Shown piece after piece: positions 9,419-20,724 of a DNA stretch of 64,000 nucleotides. The first letter of the stretch is position 1; each line of letters opens with the position of its first letter. The position numbers were made by a program, and so were the translations under genes. The stretch covers positions 671,697-735,696 of the forward strand of contig KN805377.1 in the NCBI GenBank assembly GCA_000818945.1. Reading direction: 5' to 3'. Origin of the DNA: Schizochytrium sp. CCTCC M209059. Lineage: Eukaryota > Sar > Bigyra > Thraustochytrida > Thraustochytriidae. Below the pieces are notes generated by a model. It was not told where the DNA came from. It made no database searches and saw only the letters and a list, made by a program, of their open reading frames with translations.

Positions 9419-10402
9419 TCAATGCGCTGAAGGAATTTCGCTGGGCTTTGCCGGATTTCTGCCAGTGCTTAGTGGTGAAAGCGAGATGATGGGTTTAACT
9501 AATCTTCTACCATTTCTCTGTGCCGAGAAAAGAAGTTTCCGAAACATGACGAAGGTGCTGCACGTATTGACGAATTCATCAGACAAGCCTCCCATTAATT
9601 CCATGTAGGGAATGAAGTCTGTGCTGCCTTCGCTGTATGAGTCTGCCCGTGTCGTCCCCGCGAGGACTACCATGAGCATCATTGTGGTAAAGATGGGAAT
9701 CGAGGAAAGAAGAAGGTTCTCTCGAACGAGTTTGTGCAAAACTCTCGCGTCCTCGGAGCTCTGATCGTTCCTTCCATTCCTAACTTCGCTCGAATGACGC
9801 AACACAGGCCACACGAAGAGAAAGAGTAGAGTCGAGGAAAGAATACCATCACCGATCACCGCCATAATAGGGAGCAATCTGTTTAGATGCACGATACAGA
9901 ACTCCTCGACATACATGAGTTTGCCCGAAAAGTTCAAAAGCGCAAGAGAAGCAAGTCCCACAAACGAGTAAATGACGTACCACACGATATTCAGCAGAGT
10001 CGCATACCATTCTGGCATGGTATTTTGTACGGATAAGGCGCGTATTGCGAGCACTCTATAGCAAAAAAAGTGCTGCAAAACGTACAGAGTACCGCCAAAG
10101 GAACCAACAATGGCGCAGCCTTGCCACCTTCCGTCGAGACTAAGCAGTGTCAAAGCGTACGCACATGTAACGAGACTCACTATGATTTGGCCGAGCAACT
10201 CACGTAGTGTTCGCCTTGATTTTGCATTGGCTTTCGCTTGTTGCACCGCTCGCCACACAACTGCAAGACATACTGCAAATAAAACAGTCAAGACCGCGCT
10301 CAGCGTGATGGCGAGTCTGCGGAGCGCGAGCACGCTTGATGGCGCGTGCACGCCCGTGAAGAAGCGCGACCCCGCCTCTGATCGGTCCGCCACGACAGAC
10401 AT
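9419..10402 (-). CDS. Seven-transmembrane protein, array copy B
   Basis: A paralogue of copies A and C with the same seven hydrophobic segments, the WQGC and EEFC cysteines, and EGSTDFIPYMELMGG before TM7. I start it at base 10402 (MSVVADRSEAG) because this aligns with MDFVANRTEAG and MDFVADRSEAE of the other copies. The open frame runs 59 codons further upstream (to 10579), but that part has no counterpart in the paralogues and contains the shared upstream element. The resulting protein is 327 residues, about 18 longer than A and C because of a Ser/Pro-rich C-terminal tail. A receptor-like role is inferred from topology only. Confidence 0.8.
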   Translation of the reverse strand: MSVVADRSEAGSRFFTGVHAPSSVLALRRLAITLSAVLTVLFAVCLAVVWRAVQQAKANAKSRRTLRELLGQIIVSLVTCAYALTLLSLDGRWQGCAIVGSFGGTLYVLQHFFCYRVLAIRALSVQNTMPEWYATLLNIVWYVIYSFVGLASLALLNFSGKLMYVEEFCIVHLNRLLPIMAVIGDGILSSTLLFLFVWPVLRHSSEVRNGRNDQSSEDARVLHKLVRENLLLSSIPIFTTMMLMVVLAGTTRADSYSEGSTDFIPYMELMGGLSDEFVNTCSTFVMFRKLLFSAQRNGRRLVKPIISLSPLSTGRNPAKPSEIPSAH

Positions 10403-10445
10403 TATGTAATTGCGGGAACACAAAAATTCGAAGTGTAACACAAAA

Positions 10446-10456
10446 TTTGGCCGTTG
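10446..10456 (-). promoter_or_regulatory. Shared upstream element, copy B
   Basis: The gene strand reads CAACGGCCAAA, about 47-54 bases upstream of the aligned ATG. It matches the elements before copies A and C. Confidence 0.45.
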
Positions 10457-10579
10457 GACGCTCACCAACCGTGACTTGAACTTGAAAACGTGACTTGAAC
10501 TCGAAGAAGTGGCTTTCTGTAACAAGGCTTGAAGTTTGCCAGTCGCCCGTAGTACGTGACTAAGATGCGTCGAAAGCAC

Positions 10580-11606
10580 CGTATAAATGTTTTAGTTGAG
10601 GATATGTAATCTGCGTCACGCGAAATCGGACCAGGCAAGGACGAATGACCTTCCGAGCTGTTTGCCCTTTTCTTGTCTTTCCTCCAGCACGGGGCTTGCC
10701 GTGCAACCACGAAGTTTTGAGAGAGCGCAATAGCTGATGATAGAGAAAGCGACGCAGTGGTGTACGTGGGCGGTCCGGTTTTCAGCGTCGCAACTGTGGT
10801 CAGAATGAAAAAAGTAGCCTTTTGATGAGTTTACCAGTACTCGCTGGGCGGCTCTCTGCATAAGCCGGCCGATGGGCGCTTGCTGTTACTTGAAGACCTA
10901 AATAAGGCAAAGGTGTAATGAGGCAGCACTGTCCTCAAATACATATTTTTTTTTAGTGAAATTCTCAAGCGCAAAAGAGAAGATCACGAATGAGCGCTAT
11001 TGTAACTCTGATGGTTTGCAAAGTGGTCGGCAGGTAATCGCTGATGATGAGGTCTAAATTTCTTCGATTTTTTTTTCTCTCTTTTATTTTTGGCGCAAAC
11101 AATCACAAGTAGGATGAGAAACGAGCAGCTGTTTGTTTGTCCTGCCCTCATTAGATTGTACACGTTGCCGCGTTTTCTCATCCGTGTTAAAATATCCTCG
11201 TTGTGCTACTGCGTCGCGCAGACCCAACCTCATCTTGCATACTACTTTTCCCAACAAAATTCTTCAATCATCGCTGAAACATCGGGAGACAATTTTCCCC
11301 TCAGATCTCGCAAACTTGAGATATCTCCCTTTTCTTCTTCTTCTGCGTTGAATTGTGGTCGCACAAATTTGCGATTTTCCATTCTCCATGAACGACAGCA
11401 GGTGTCTTTTCCCTTCTTCCCATCTCCTTACAAAAGAACTCTATATCAGACCAAAGCTCGAATTGCTGACTGGCATCCTTCCTCTCGTGGAAGCGCAGAA
11501 TTCAGAAAAAGAAAAGAGTCAGAAACACACCGTCAATTCATAATAATTCACACAAATCAATCATACGCCTATTCAGTCAGTTGTCCCTGTGACTCTGCTA
11601 ACGAGA
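10580..11606. other. AT-rich spacer between array copies B and C
   Basis: About 1 kb with lower GC than its neighbours, including T-runs near 10946 and 11068. A 179-codon plus-strand frame (11090-11629) reads like translated AT-rich spacer and has no domain. I see no gene. Confidence 0.55.
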
Positions 11607-12536
11607 TCAACGTTTCATTGGGCCTTTGATGGGTCTCACCATCTTTTTCCTGGGGTTCTGAGACGAGAAAAGAAGCTTGCGGAACATGACGAAACTGCCA
11701 ATCGTATTGATAAATTCGTCGCCAAGTCCTCCTAATAAGTCCATGTAAGGAATGAATTCTGTGTTGCCCTCGCTGTATGATTTTGCCTGCGTGGTCGTCG
11801 CGAGAAGAACCATAAGCATCATTGTTGAAACAATCGGGATCGCGGAAAGCACAAGGTTCTCTCGAGCGAGCTTGCGCAGCGTTCTCGCCTGATCGGAGGC
11901 GTTGCCGCTCTGACCATGACTGACTTCGCTCGACTGGCGTAAAACGGGCCACACAAAGAGAAAAAGCAGGCTCAAAGACAGAATCCCATCGGCGACCGCC
12001 ATAAAAATGGGAAGCAAATAGTGTAGACGTACAATGCAGAACTCCTCCTCATACATGAGTTTACCAGAAAAGGCGATAACTGCGAGGACAAACGCCCCGA
12101 AGCATGAGTAGACAGCGTACCACACGATATTGAACAGAGTCACATACCAGTCTGGCATAATATCTCTCACAGCCATGGCGCGAACAGCGAGCACTCGAGA
12201 GCAAAAAAAATGCTGCAAGACGTACAGAGCGGCGCCAAACGACCCGACAATGGCGCAGCCTTGCCAGTTTCCATCGAGACTAAGCAACGCCGAAGCCCAC
12301 GCGCATGTAACAAGACTTAATAGCACCTGGCCAAATATATCGCACAGCGTTCGCCTTGCTTTGGCCTTTGCTCGCCGCACTGCTCGCAATACAATTGCAA
12401 GACATATTGCAAATAAGACAGTCAAGACCGCGCTCAGCGTGATGGCGAAGTTCCGGAGCGCGCGCACGTTTTGTGGCGCGCTCAAGCTCGAAAAGAGGCG
12501 CGTCTCCGCCTCTGATCGATCCGCCACGAAGTCCAT
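11607..12536 (-). CDS. Seven-transmembrane protein, array copy C
   Basis: A 309-residue paralogue of copy A, alignable over its whole length. It shares the N-terminal SEAETRLFSS-type segment, a basic first cytosolic loop (VRRAKAKARRT), WQGC before TM3, EEEFCIV before TM5, RKLARENLVLSAIPI entering TM6 and EGNTEFIPYMDLLGG before TM7. It has no glycosylation sequon at the position used in copy A. Together with A, B and the pseudogene it forms a head-to-tail array of about 6 kb, which points to recent lineage-specific expansion. The ligand and signalling partner are unknown. Confidence 0.8.
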   Translation of the reverse strand: MDFVADRSEAETRLFSSLSAPQNVRALRNFAITLSAVLTVLFAICLAIVLRAVRRAKAKARRTLCDIFGQVLLSLVTCAWASALLSLDGNWQGCAIVGSFGAALYVLQHFFCSRVLAVRAMAVRDIMPDWYVTLFNIVWYAVYSCFGAFVLAVIAFSGKLMYEEEFCIVRLHYLLPIFMAVADGILSLSLLFLFVWPVLRQSSEVSHGQSGNASDQARTLRKLARENLVLSAIPIVSTMMLMVLLATTTQAKSYSEGNTEFIPYMDLLGGLGDEFINTIGSFVMFRKLLFSSQNPRKKMVRPIKGPMKR

Positions 12537-12587
12537 TGCGTTTTAGGAATGTCGGAGTGCCATTGGCTTTCTTCGCAACCAAACGAC

Positions 12588-12600
12588 CTTTTTGCCGTTG
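12588..12600 (-). promoter_or_regulatory. Shared upstream element, copy C
   Basis: The gene strand reads CAACGGCAAAAAG, about 57-64 bases upstream of the ATG. It is the third instance of the array's upstream element. Confidence 0.45.
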
Positions 12601-13103
12601 TGGCGACTGCAAACCGAGCCCGTGTGAATCGAGTATGCTGAGGGGCCAAGTGAGAAAAGGAAGTGAGTGATTGTGTCAGGCGAAGTGACGCAGCTACAAA
12701 GATGGGAAAGGCTGGGTGAGGGGGCGGCTGCGGCTGGCTCATCACCCGCTTCCTCCTTCCACCTATCGCACTCTCGCGCGAGCTGCACTCCTCAGGCTGG
12801 CGAGGAGACCTTTGGGACATATTTCGTGGATATTGCTGACCTTGCGAAGCGCGGTCCAGCTCGGAGATAGTAGTGCGTCTCGGCATGCGAGAGTCCTTCG
12901 CGGACGGCCGAGACCTAAGGCCTTGGCCGTTGCTGAGCGTCCATTAGCCCTAAATTTCGCCGACGGCCGGGTCGCGGCCGGGCCTGGAGGGAGCACCACA
13001 GCGACAGCAGAGGTTCCCAAAAGATAGTTTGAAACGAACCACCTGATGGAAACAATCAAGCAAAATGCTTACAAATTACAAAACGCGAGATTGACATGCG
13101 TAA
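12601..13103. other. Spacer between copy C and the receptor kinase gene
   Basis: Upstream DNA of copy C and 3' flank of the kinase gene. Short frames on both strands show no domain. Nothing else is visible. Confidence 0.5.
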
Positions 13104-16100
13104 TTACTCTTGGCCACGACCAGGCTGGAAAGAAGGAGACGCAGAACCACTGCTGCGCGAGCTTGGGCTCTTGAGAAATTCGGGTTTGGGGGGTAACGAT
13201 GGGGGGTTCACGTCTTCCAGACTGGCCGAGGCAGCCCTCGAATTCGAAGAGGGCGGTGGCGGCAGCGGCGGCGGCAGTGGCAGACCCAGAATGGAGGAGT
13301 CGCGAGACAAGGATCCGTGGGCACCCACATCGCTCGCCTCTGCCTCCGCCTCCACGCCAGCTGTATCTTCTTCGCTTTCGTCAGCTTTCTCCTGATCAAA
13401 GATAGCGTCTTCGGAAACTTCTCGGCCCTCTGACTGCGCTTCAGCCAGACTAGCTTTAAAGCCGCTGTTTGCATCATTCTCATCCTCGCCGTCAGTACTT
13501 CGAAAGGTGAACGATGCTTCGTACTTTCGGACCTTCCACGACTTCGGAGGGAGTTCCTTGGGGGGAAGCTGGTCCTGTGGAACGTCGAGAAGCGGCGGCT
13601 GCTGTCCAGAGTCCTGAGTTGAACTAATGGGCCGCGGTGGCAATTCTTGTGGAGGACTTGCAGCCACTTCACGTGCCTGATTTTGCAACCACATTTCCAG
13701 TTCGGTGCCGCCGGACGTGTCTACAGCACGTCGGGTTCGAATCTCGGCCTCAGAGGCGACGTAAATGAAGGAGTTTTTCACATCCTCGTCGGCCTTTCCC
13801 ATTTGCGAGGCGAGGCGCGCAATACTTGCAGAGCGCAAAACAAGACGAGTCTCACTCGCCTTCGGGTGACGTTGAAGAAATTGGCGCGACTCCAAATTAA
13901 CAGAGACGCGCTGCAAAAGTCTGCGAATGACCTCCTCAAGAATCTCGTCAACAAAACGCTCCTCTGAATCGAGCAGGGTCCTCTCCGTCGCTGCAAGGGA
14001 AGGCGGGACAGGAATGTCTCGGCGCATCCAGGGGTGGCGCAAAAGCTCGTCAATCGTTGGCCGGTCCTCTGGCTCAAAACGTAGCCCTTGCGAAATGAAG
14101 TCAGAAAACTCGGCAGAAAACTGGCACGACGCCTCGTACGGGTAGGGAAACATTGAAGGTGCAGGAAACGGGGTCTCTTCGGGGAGATGTAGAGGCGAAT
14201 ACTTGGAAAAGGCTTTGAGCAGGTCCGGGACAATCGCATCGCGGCTGCGTCCATTGCGAACCATGTACCAAAACGGGTGGCGCCCGAGGGCGGCGGTCAG
14301 TAGGGTCATCATCAGACCCCAGACGTCTGTCGCGGACGTCGTTGGAATTCCCTGCAGTTGTTCCGGCGAAGCATATGCTAATGTTACAGATGTGACACCT
14401 TCCACATCCTCGTGATCCCTCCAAGCACCATTCATTGCATAACCGCCCAACTTGATGCCGCCGCGCATGTTCAAGAGCACATTGGAAGGCTTGACCTCGC
14501 CGTGAATGCATCCTTGTTCATGCAAAAACTCGAGCGCGCGCATGACACGGCGAGCAATGCTCAAAAGTAGACGCTCGTCGCACAGAGCGCACGGGCCCAC
14601 CATCATATCGGGCTGGCCTCCAAAGTGCGCCACGAGCTCATCGACCTCCTCAAATTGTTGCGATGCCTCCCGCTTATGCCGCGCATGACCCCCCCCGTCC
14701 AACGAGGACTCCACAGGCTCGCTCGTTTCAGCAGTCACGTCGACGCCCGAGCTCAGTGTACCGTGTTCGTTCAAGTCTTGCGCGCTCCGGAAAGAATCGC
14801 GCAACGGCGCAAGACCATCTCCGCCGTCGGCGTCGTCATCATCATAAGGCGGCGTGTGCTCCGATAGAAGCACGTCCTGCAGGCTCCCGCCGTCCATGTA
14901 CTCGACGAGGAGAGAGACTGTCTGCTCGGAAGTGTCGAAATAGCATCCGTACAGATTAGCCAGCTCCGGGCAGGCACTAAATTCGCGAGCCGCGATGCGC
15001 GCCTCGCCATGCGAAAGTGCCCCAGGAGCGAATTCGGGCTGACACAATCCGCACAATGATCTCCACTGCGACAGGATCTGTTCCACAGCAATCTGTGCCG
15101 TGTCCAGATTCCCAACGGGCACCTCCTTGACGGCCACGAGGACAAAGGTCGGCAGATGCAGCGCCGCCGAGCAGCGATGGTAGCGGATAAACGGCCCGAG
15201 CTTGATGAGATCGGCAAATTTGACAACCGTCATTCTGTCATTCTCAAACATGTCCACCTCCCCGGCCTCGGAAGTGCTTTTGGGGGTTGACGAGGTGGAT
15301 GCCGGGGCCACCGCGACGCTGCTGTCTTTGCGATCGCTTCCATCCTTGTACGCAACAAACGAGGTTTCCAGCCAGTCCTTCTGTTCAGCCGAAACTTTGA
15401 GTTCGTCCTCGAAATCCAAGGAAAGATCGGGCCCTGCGAGTCGCGGATTTGCGGCTGCTTGCGCCATCGTGTTGGCTGTCGTCCGAAAGACAGCATCGTT
15501 GTACTGCAGCACCTGACGAAAGTGCATCGCTGCGAGTCTTGAGAGACTTTGAAATCTCGACACCCAGTCATAGGGAGTATCCGGATCGATCGAACGACAA
15601 AAGGTCTGCGGGACGTCCTCTCGACGAAGTACCCAAAGGGGAAAAGGATCAGTCTCGCCATCGCCGTGGCTCGGCGCGCCAGATCGGGGCGCCTGATCAC
15701 CCCCTTCATCTTCAAAGTCCCCGGACTGATCCCTGCGAGCGCCTGTGAACAAGGAATTTTCCTCGTCATCGTCGTCGCCCTCATCAGGTCCAATGTACTC
15801 AACGACGACTTGCTCACGCGCCTCTTCACCGCGCATGTACTCTTTTTCGTCCATGAGCACCGTGTAGCGAAGAACTTCGAGGTCTTGGTCCGTGACGAGC
15901 GCCTCGACGATGCAAGGCACAAAGCGACGTTGGGCGTGCTCCCAAATGAGCGCCTTCTCCCCGACCTGGAGGACCCCAATGTCCTCGTTCGACATGTAGC
16001 GCGATCGTCGAGGCGACGAGGTGCTTTGGGCAACGGGGCCAATAAGTCTCTCAAATTCAGCGAGAAGTGAAGAGAGGGCAGGCCTGTTGCGCGAATTGGC

Positions 16101-19100
16101 GTCCCAGCATCGCGTGATGATATCGACAACGCCTTCTGGGACATTTTCGTCAATGTCTGGGCGGTAGCCGCAAATCATCACCTCGTGAAAGAGTTTGGCC
16201 ACGCTCCAAAGCTGTGGGTGCGGTGTCTCTTCTGGGTGAAAGACTTGCCAAAGCACCATGCCAAAGGCATAAACATCGACGGCAACGCCGACCTCGTCCA
16301 TAACACCACGCAGGAGCTCGGGGGCCATGTACGGCGGTGTGCCGCCCATGGTGGACAGGGTCATGTTGATGGTCTTGTTGGGGCCCGCATAAAGCTTGGC
16401 GATGCCAAGGTCGCAAATTTTGGCCTGGCCAACTCGGTTGATGAGAATGTTCTCCGGCTTGATGTCAAAGTGAATCAGTTGACAGGCGTGAATATAGGCG
16501 AGGCCCGCGCAGACCTCCCTCATGAAAATGAGTTTGCGCGAATAATCAAAGTCCGACAAAGTAAAGGGTAGATATCCAGGGGCGACCTCGTCGTTGAGAA
16601 GGTCGCGAAGACTGCAGGCCCCCAGCTCCATGATGACAAGAAAGCGCCACTCGGATGAGTCGTCGCTTTTGGTCTGCGAACAGCCGTAGAGCTGAATTAC
16701 GTTGGGATGACGCAAGAGTCGTAGATTGCGCACCTCGCGCCAAATCTGATTGCGAGGATCCCATGCGGCATCTCCATCCGGAGCCTCCAAGTCCAACTCG
16801 GGGCCCCCGGCCGTGTACTCTGGGAAAAGTTCCTTTACAGCGACCTCAGAGCCACAGTAGGTACCCCGAAAGATGCGGCCGTTCGCGCCATGGCCAATGA
16901 TTGTACCAAGAGTGAGCTGTGTGCCGTCGATCTCCAGGTCCTTGAACATGTCACGAACCTTTGGCATGGAGCTTTCATATTCTCCGCGACTCGAGGTCGC
17001 CCGGGACAAGCCACCATGCGGTCCGCGATTTCGCTGCTTGTTTGCACGTTTTCGCCTTCGCCGATACAGGGCAACAACGATCAAAATGAAGATGGCTAAG
17101 CCGCCACCTATACTCCCGATGGCGATGCCGGCTCGCTCTCCTGCAGAAGTTTCGTCATTGTCTCTGGCAGCGGCCAATGCAGCTCGGTAGGCTTCATTGG
17201 TCAGCATGGGGCACTCGCCGATTGTCCATGACAGGCGCTCATCATCTTCCGGGTCTGCAGTATAAACGACAGTAACATCGTCTGCATCATCCACCAAGAT
17301 GTAGCTTGGCTCGTCTATGATATTCGACGAAGACATGTTCCAATGGCCCGTGTAAAAGAGTGAATAGAAAATGTCGAGACCGTAGCCCTCAACGGACGAC
17401 TGAGCAGCAAATAAATCCTCGAGCACGAGCTCCAATGAGTAATCATTGTTACTGGGAGGCGAAGTTGGCGTGGGAGCCGGGGCGGGCCCGCTCGACGTCC
17501 CTGACGGAGCCACCGTTGGAACGATTGTCTCATTTGATGCGGGTGCTGAAGAGGGCGCCAAGGTAAAATTTGTCGTGGAGTTGGTTGACAGCGGCGAGGC
17601 TGTCGGGATTGCAGTCGGTGCGAGCGTCGGCGCGAGTGTAGGAGAAGGCGTCGGCTGAAGAGTAGGCGCATAAGTTGGAATGGGCTCCGCGCCAGAAGGG
17701 GCTCCTGTGGCTACGGGCCCCAAGGTCGGGGCAAGGGACGCATTCGTTGGCTCCAACGTCGGAGCAACAGTCGGGGTAAAAGTTGGAAAGACTGTGGGCT
17801 CGGAAGTGAAGGCCTCTTTACTAAAGTCGCGCATGCCCACATTCACGGAACACTCGCGCGTGCCCGAGGTATCCAGCTCGGTCATACACGTGTAGTCATA
17901 CTCTAACATTGGCATAAAGTCGAGGAGCATGGTGTCATTGTTGAGTGAGATGCCTACGTCAAAGGTCTCTCCGTTTTCGACACGAGTTCCAAGGATTCGA
18001 GCGAAAAAGCAACGAATGTAAATTTCAAAGGGAATCATGTCGATGATTGCAGCCTTTTCCATGTCCGTTTCCCGCTGCAAGCTCCTTCGTAACCTTGATC
18101 CCACTTGTAGGGGAAAGGCGCTACCATTACGACCTTGGACACTTGCGCTCCAAAATTTGTGGGCAACGGCGAGCGATCTCCCGGATCGAAAAGATGCCGT
18201 TGACTTACGTGCGCTGTCGACAGAGGGTGCGCGCGAGACTTCTGTGGCGACTTCAGATGGTGAGGTCGTGGGTTGCAGCGATGAAGCGGTGGTTGGGCCC
18301 GGCGTGTCCGATAACAAGGTGGGTAATGATGTAGGTTGCAATATGGGTTCGCTCGTGGGCTTGAACGTGGGTGTAGCTGTTGTTGGCCGTGCGGTCGGTT
18401 TCGCGGTGGGATGAAGCGTCGGTTCGAGCGTCGGGTCTGGTGTAGGGAAAAAAGTGGGGTTCGAAGTGGGTGTTTCGAAATCTGCCAGAAACTCTACCAT
18501 TGTCATGAAATCTACCTTGACGTTACGGAGAATGACGCCGGGGAATCTCTGGCGAGTAGGTTCAGGTGTGGGCGCCATCGAGGGAAATGGTGTTGGGCGC
18601 GTGGTGGGTTCGGGCGTGGGCGCCGCGCTGGTCGGTTTCGATGTCGGGGAATCCGTTGGAAGGGTGATGGGAGTCGGCCTGCAGACACAGCGGCCCACGG
18701 GCACCTCTGTTGAGTTGATCATATCGCTGCTTGGCTTCACGATACAAAACCCGTATTCAAAATCTGAAAAGTTAAAGAAGCCGCTGATAGTTCGATTCAT
18801 GCCAGTGATGTTTAAGCTTCCTGTAAAGCTCGGAATGGGTGAAGAAAAACATCGATCTCGTTTTTTTTCGAGGCCATAGGCAGTCGGATCGATTGAAGTA
18901 TCACAAATTCCAGAGGCTCTCGTCCAGTTTCCCGGATAATAGTCTGTGGGATCAAAATTGTTGACCTCGTAGAAAGCCAAATAGGTATCGTAGCGCGAAT
19001 TTCCCGAGTCGATACTGAGGGCGGTACAATCTGCCTCCGGGGCGGCTGTGGGCGCGCGCGTTGGCGCGGCAGATGGGGCGAAGGTGAAGCTTGGAGAATC

Positions 19101-19287
19101 TGTCGTAGCAAGCGAGGGCGAGAGCGTCGTCTCCAGCGTCGGCGCCGTCGTTTGGGCTTGCGCGGTGCCTAGAGGTCCCCAACAGATTGTGATAGCGCCG
19201 AGACATGCCAGCGCCAGAATTGTTGTAAACACTGATATTTCACGGCGCGATCCTGCCCGTGTAGACCTGGGTCGTCGTCGCCGCCAC

Positions 19288-19325
<38 letters not shown>

Positions 19326-19331
19326 ACACAT
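13104..19331 (-). CDS. Receptor-like protein with kinase and pseudokinase domains
   Basis: A predicted cell-surface signalling receptor of about 2,075 residues counted from the ATG at 19331. In order: polyQ, a basic stretch, a signal peptide/anchor (about 33-51), a long ectodomain with many PT-type repeats (APTxAPT, PTLxPT) and several Cys blocks, a transmembrane helix (about 734-757) followed by RRRRKR, then kinase domain 1 (about 807-1097) with GHGANG, VAVKEL, HFDIKPEN, DLG and APE, as in tyrosine-kinase-like enzymes. After an acidic linker comes a second kinase fold (about 1367-1770) that keeps VAVKEV but has HGEVKPSN for HRD...N and LGG for DFG, so it is probably catalytically dead. The tail is Pro/acidic. 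The open frame reaches 19862, but that extension is Arg/Ala low complexity without a domain, so I prefer the ATG just before polyQ. Confidence 0.85.
19290..19325 (-). repeat. CAG triplet repeat encoding polyglutamine
   Basis: About 12 CTG units on the plus strand encode the polyQ that starts at residue 3 of the receptor kinase. It lies before the signal anchor, so length variation would alter the N-terminal leader. Confidence 0.9.
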
Positions 19332-20152
19332 TTCGCGCACAGAATCTGCCTCTGCTCCAGCTCCCACTCCTCCGTGCCGACGTCGAAATCGATGCAAATG
19401 CCGAGGAGCGCGCCCCTGCGGCCCTGGCATGCACCTTTCAAGATCCTCGCGCCCTCTCGCTGCGCTAGTCCCGGTCAGCCGCCCGCTCGGAGCGCGCCTC
19501 GCAGGCCAGGGCTCCGCGCCGAGGTCGGAGGCGTCGCGCAGGGCACGCCCCGCGGCGCCTTGCTTGGCCTCGTTTGCTGCTCTGCGGCTGCTTCTTCTCC
19601 GCTGCTCTCTGCTTGCTTGGCCCTTTGCTTTCAGCCTCGCGCCGGTCGCCGCCTCCTCCGACCGTTCGGCCTCGGCGGGCAGGGCCGGCGGGGCGCGCGG
19701 GCGCGGCGCGGGGAGCGCGGGCCCGTATATTTGTTTGTTATGTTGCGCTGTGTTTGGTAGCAGCTTCGCGCTCGACTTGTCTGCGCTGCGCGTGATCCTG
19801 TACGAGCACTTCTCCGCTCTCTTATAAAATGTACATCTTGCACACATTCGCATGGATCGCACAAGAACCCGTGTCGTGAGCCCAGTCCCTTTCGATGCTC
19901 CGTTAAGGTGCCCAAGGAAGTTGCGAGCTTAACTTTCCCCAAAACGATGGTTAGGGTTATGATGGGAAAGCAGGTAAGACATTTTACCGCCTTAAGTGAT
20001 GATCAGGCCTATCCGTTGGGCCTTTTTTTTGTTCTTTCTCTTTCTTCTCTCCGGTCTCTCTTTTTTTCGGGCTTTTGCCAGCTGATGAATCATGAAGAGG
20101 GGGATGGCGCAAGCCACTCCACTGGCTGGGGCGCGGGCCTCGCTCGACCTGC

Positions 20153-20153
20153 G

Positions 20154-20193
<40 letters not shown>
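20153..20193. repeat. GGCA tetranucleotide microsatellite
   Basis: About ten tandem copies of the unit CAGG/GGCA. Confidence 0.9.
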
Positions 20194-20455
20194 CGGGGAG
20201 GCGGGGCCGCCGCTGGTCGTGCGGACAACCGGGCGGCGAGGCGGCCCGAGATCTTGCCGGCACGTCGTACGTACATGCGTAATAAATGAGTCATACCTTC
20301 GACGCGCGCGCGTCCTTTCGCACCGCACCGGCACGCACTTTCTTCAGTGTGGCTCGCTTTTCACGCCACGCACCTTGCGCTGCGCCGCGCCGCGATCCCG
20401 TCCATCGATGCGATAAAACCCGGGCGCACGGCGCTCCCGCCCGCCAGCTGCAGCG

Positions 20456-20515
20456 ACGACGACGACGCCGACGACCACGCCGACGACCACGCCGACGACC
20501 ACGCCGACGACGACG
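20456..20515. repeat. 12-base GAC-rich tandem repeat
   Basis: About four copies of GCCGACGACCAC flanked by GAC triplets. It lies in a non-coding context between divergent genes. Confidence 0.85.
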
Positions 20516-20724
20516 CAGTACAGCTCGCCGCCGCCAGCGGGCTGCAGGTCGAGGTCTGAACAGAGCCCCAGAAGCCCAGGCAGAAGGAAGATCGATCAAG
20601 AGGAGTGGATGAAAGAAAGAATGTGCGGCCAGGACCACCCGTCGCTGCGGCGCGCAAAACGGCATCGCAGGCGCAGGGCGTCGACAGGCACGAGCACGAG
20701 AGCGGGGCGGGCTAGGCGCGCAAG

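Larger units (their letters stand above)
19332..20724. promoter_or_regulatory. Divergent promoter region of the receptor kinase and RNase T2 genes
   Basis: About 1.4 kb, very GC-rich on the kinase side. It contains a GGCA tetranucleotide tract (20153-20193) and a 12-base GCCGACGACCAC-type tandem repeat (20456-20515). Open frames on both strands are Arg/Ala/Pro strings without domains. Confidence 0.55.

Noticed and set aside
10403..10579. 59-codon extension of 7TM copy B
   Set aside because: It has no counterpart in copies A and C and contains the shared upstream element.
11090..11629. 179-codon plus-strand frame between 7TM copies
   Set aside because: It lies in AT-rich spacer, has no domain and overlaps the 3' end of array copy C on the other strand.
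19332..19862. N-terminal 177-codon extension of the receptor kinase
   Set aside because: Arg/Ala-rich without a domain and GC-saturated. It would push the signal anchor over 200 residues inward, so the ATG before polyQ is preferred.
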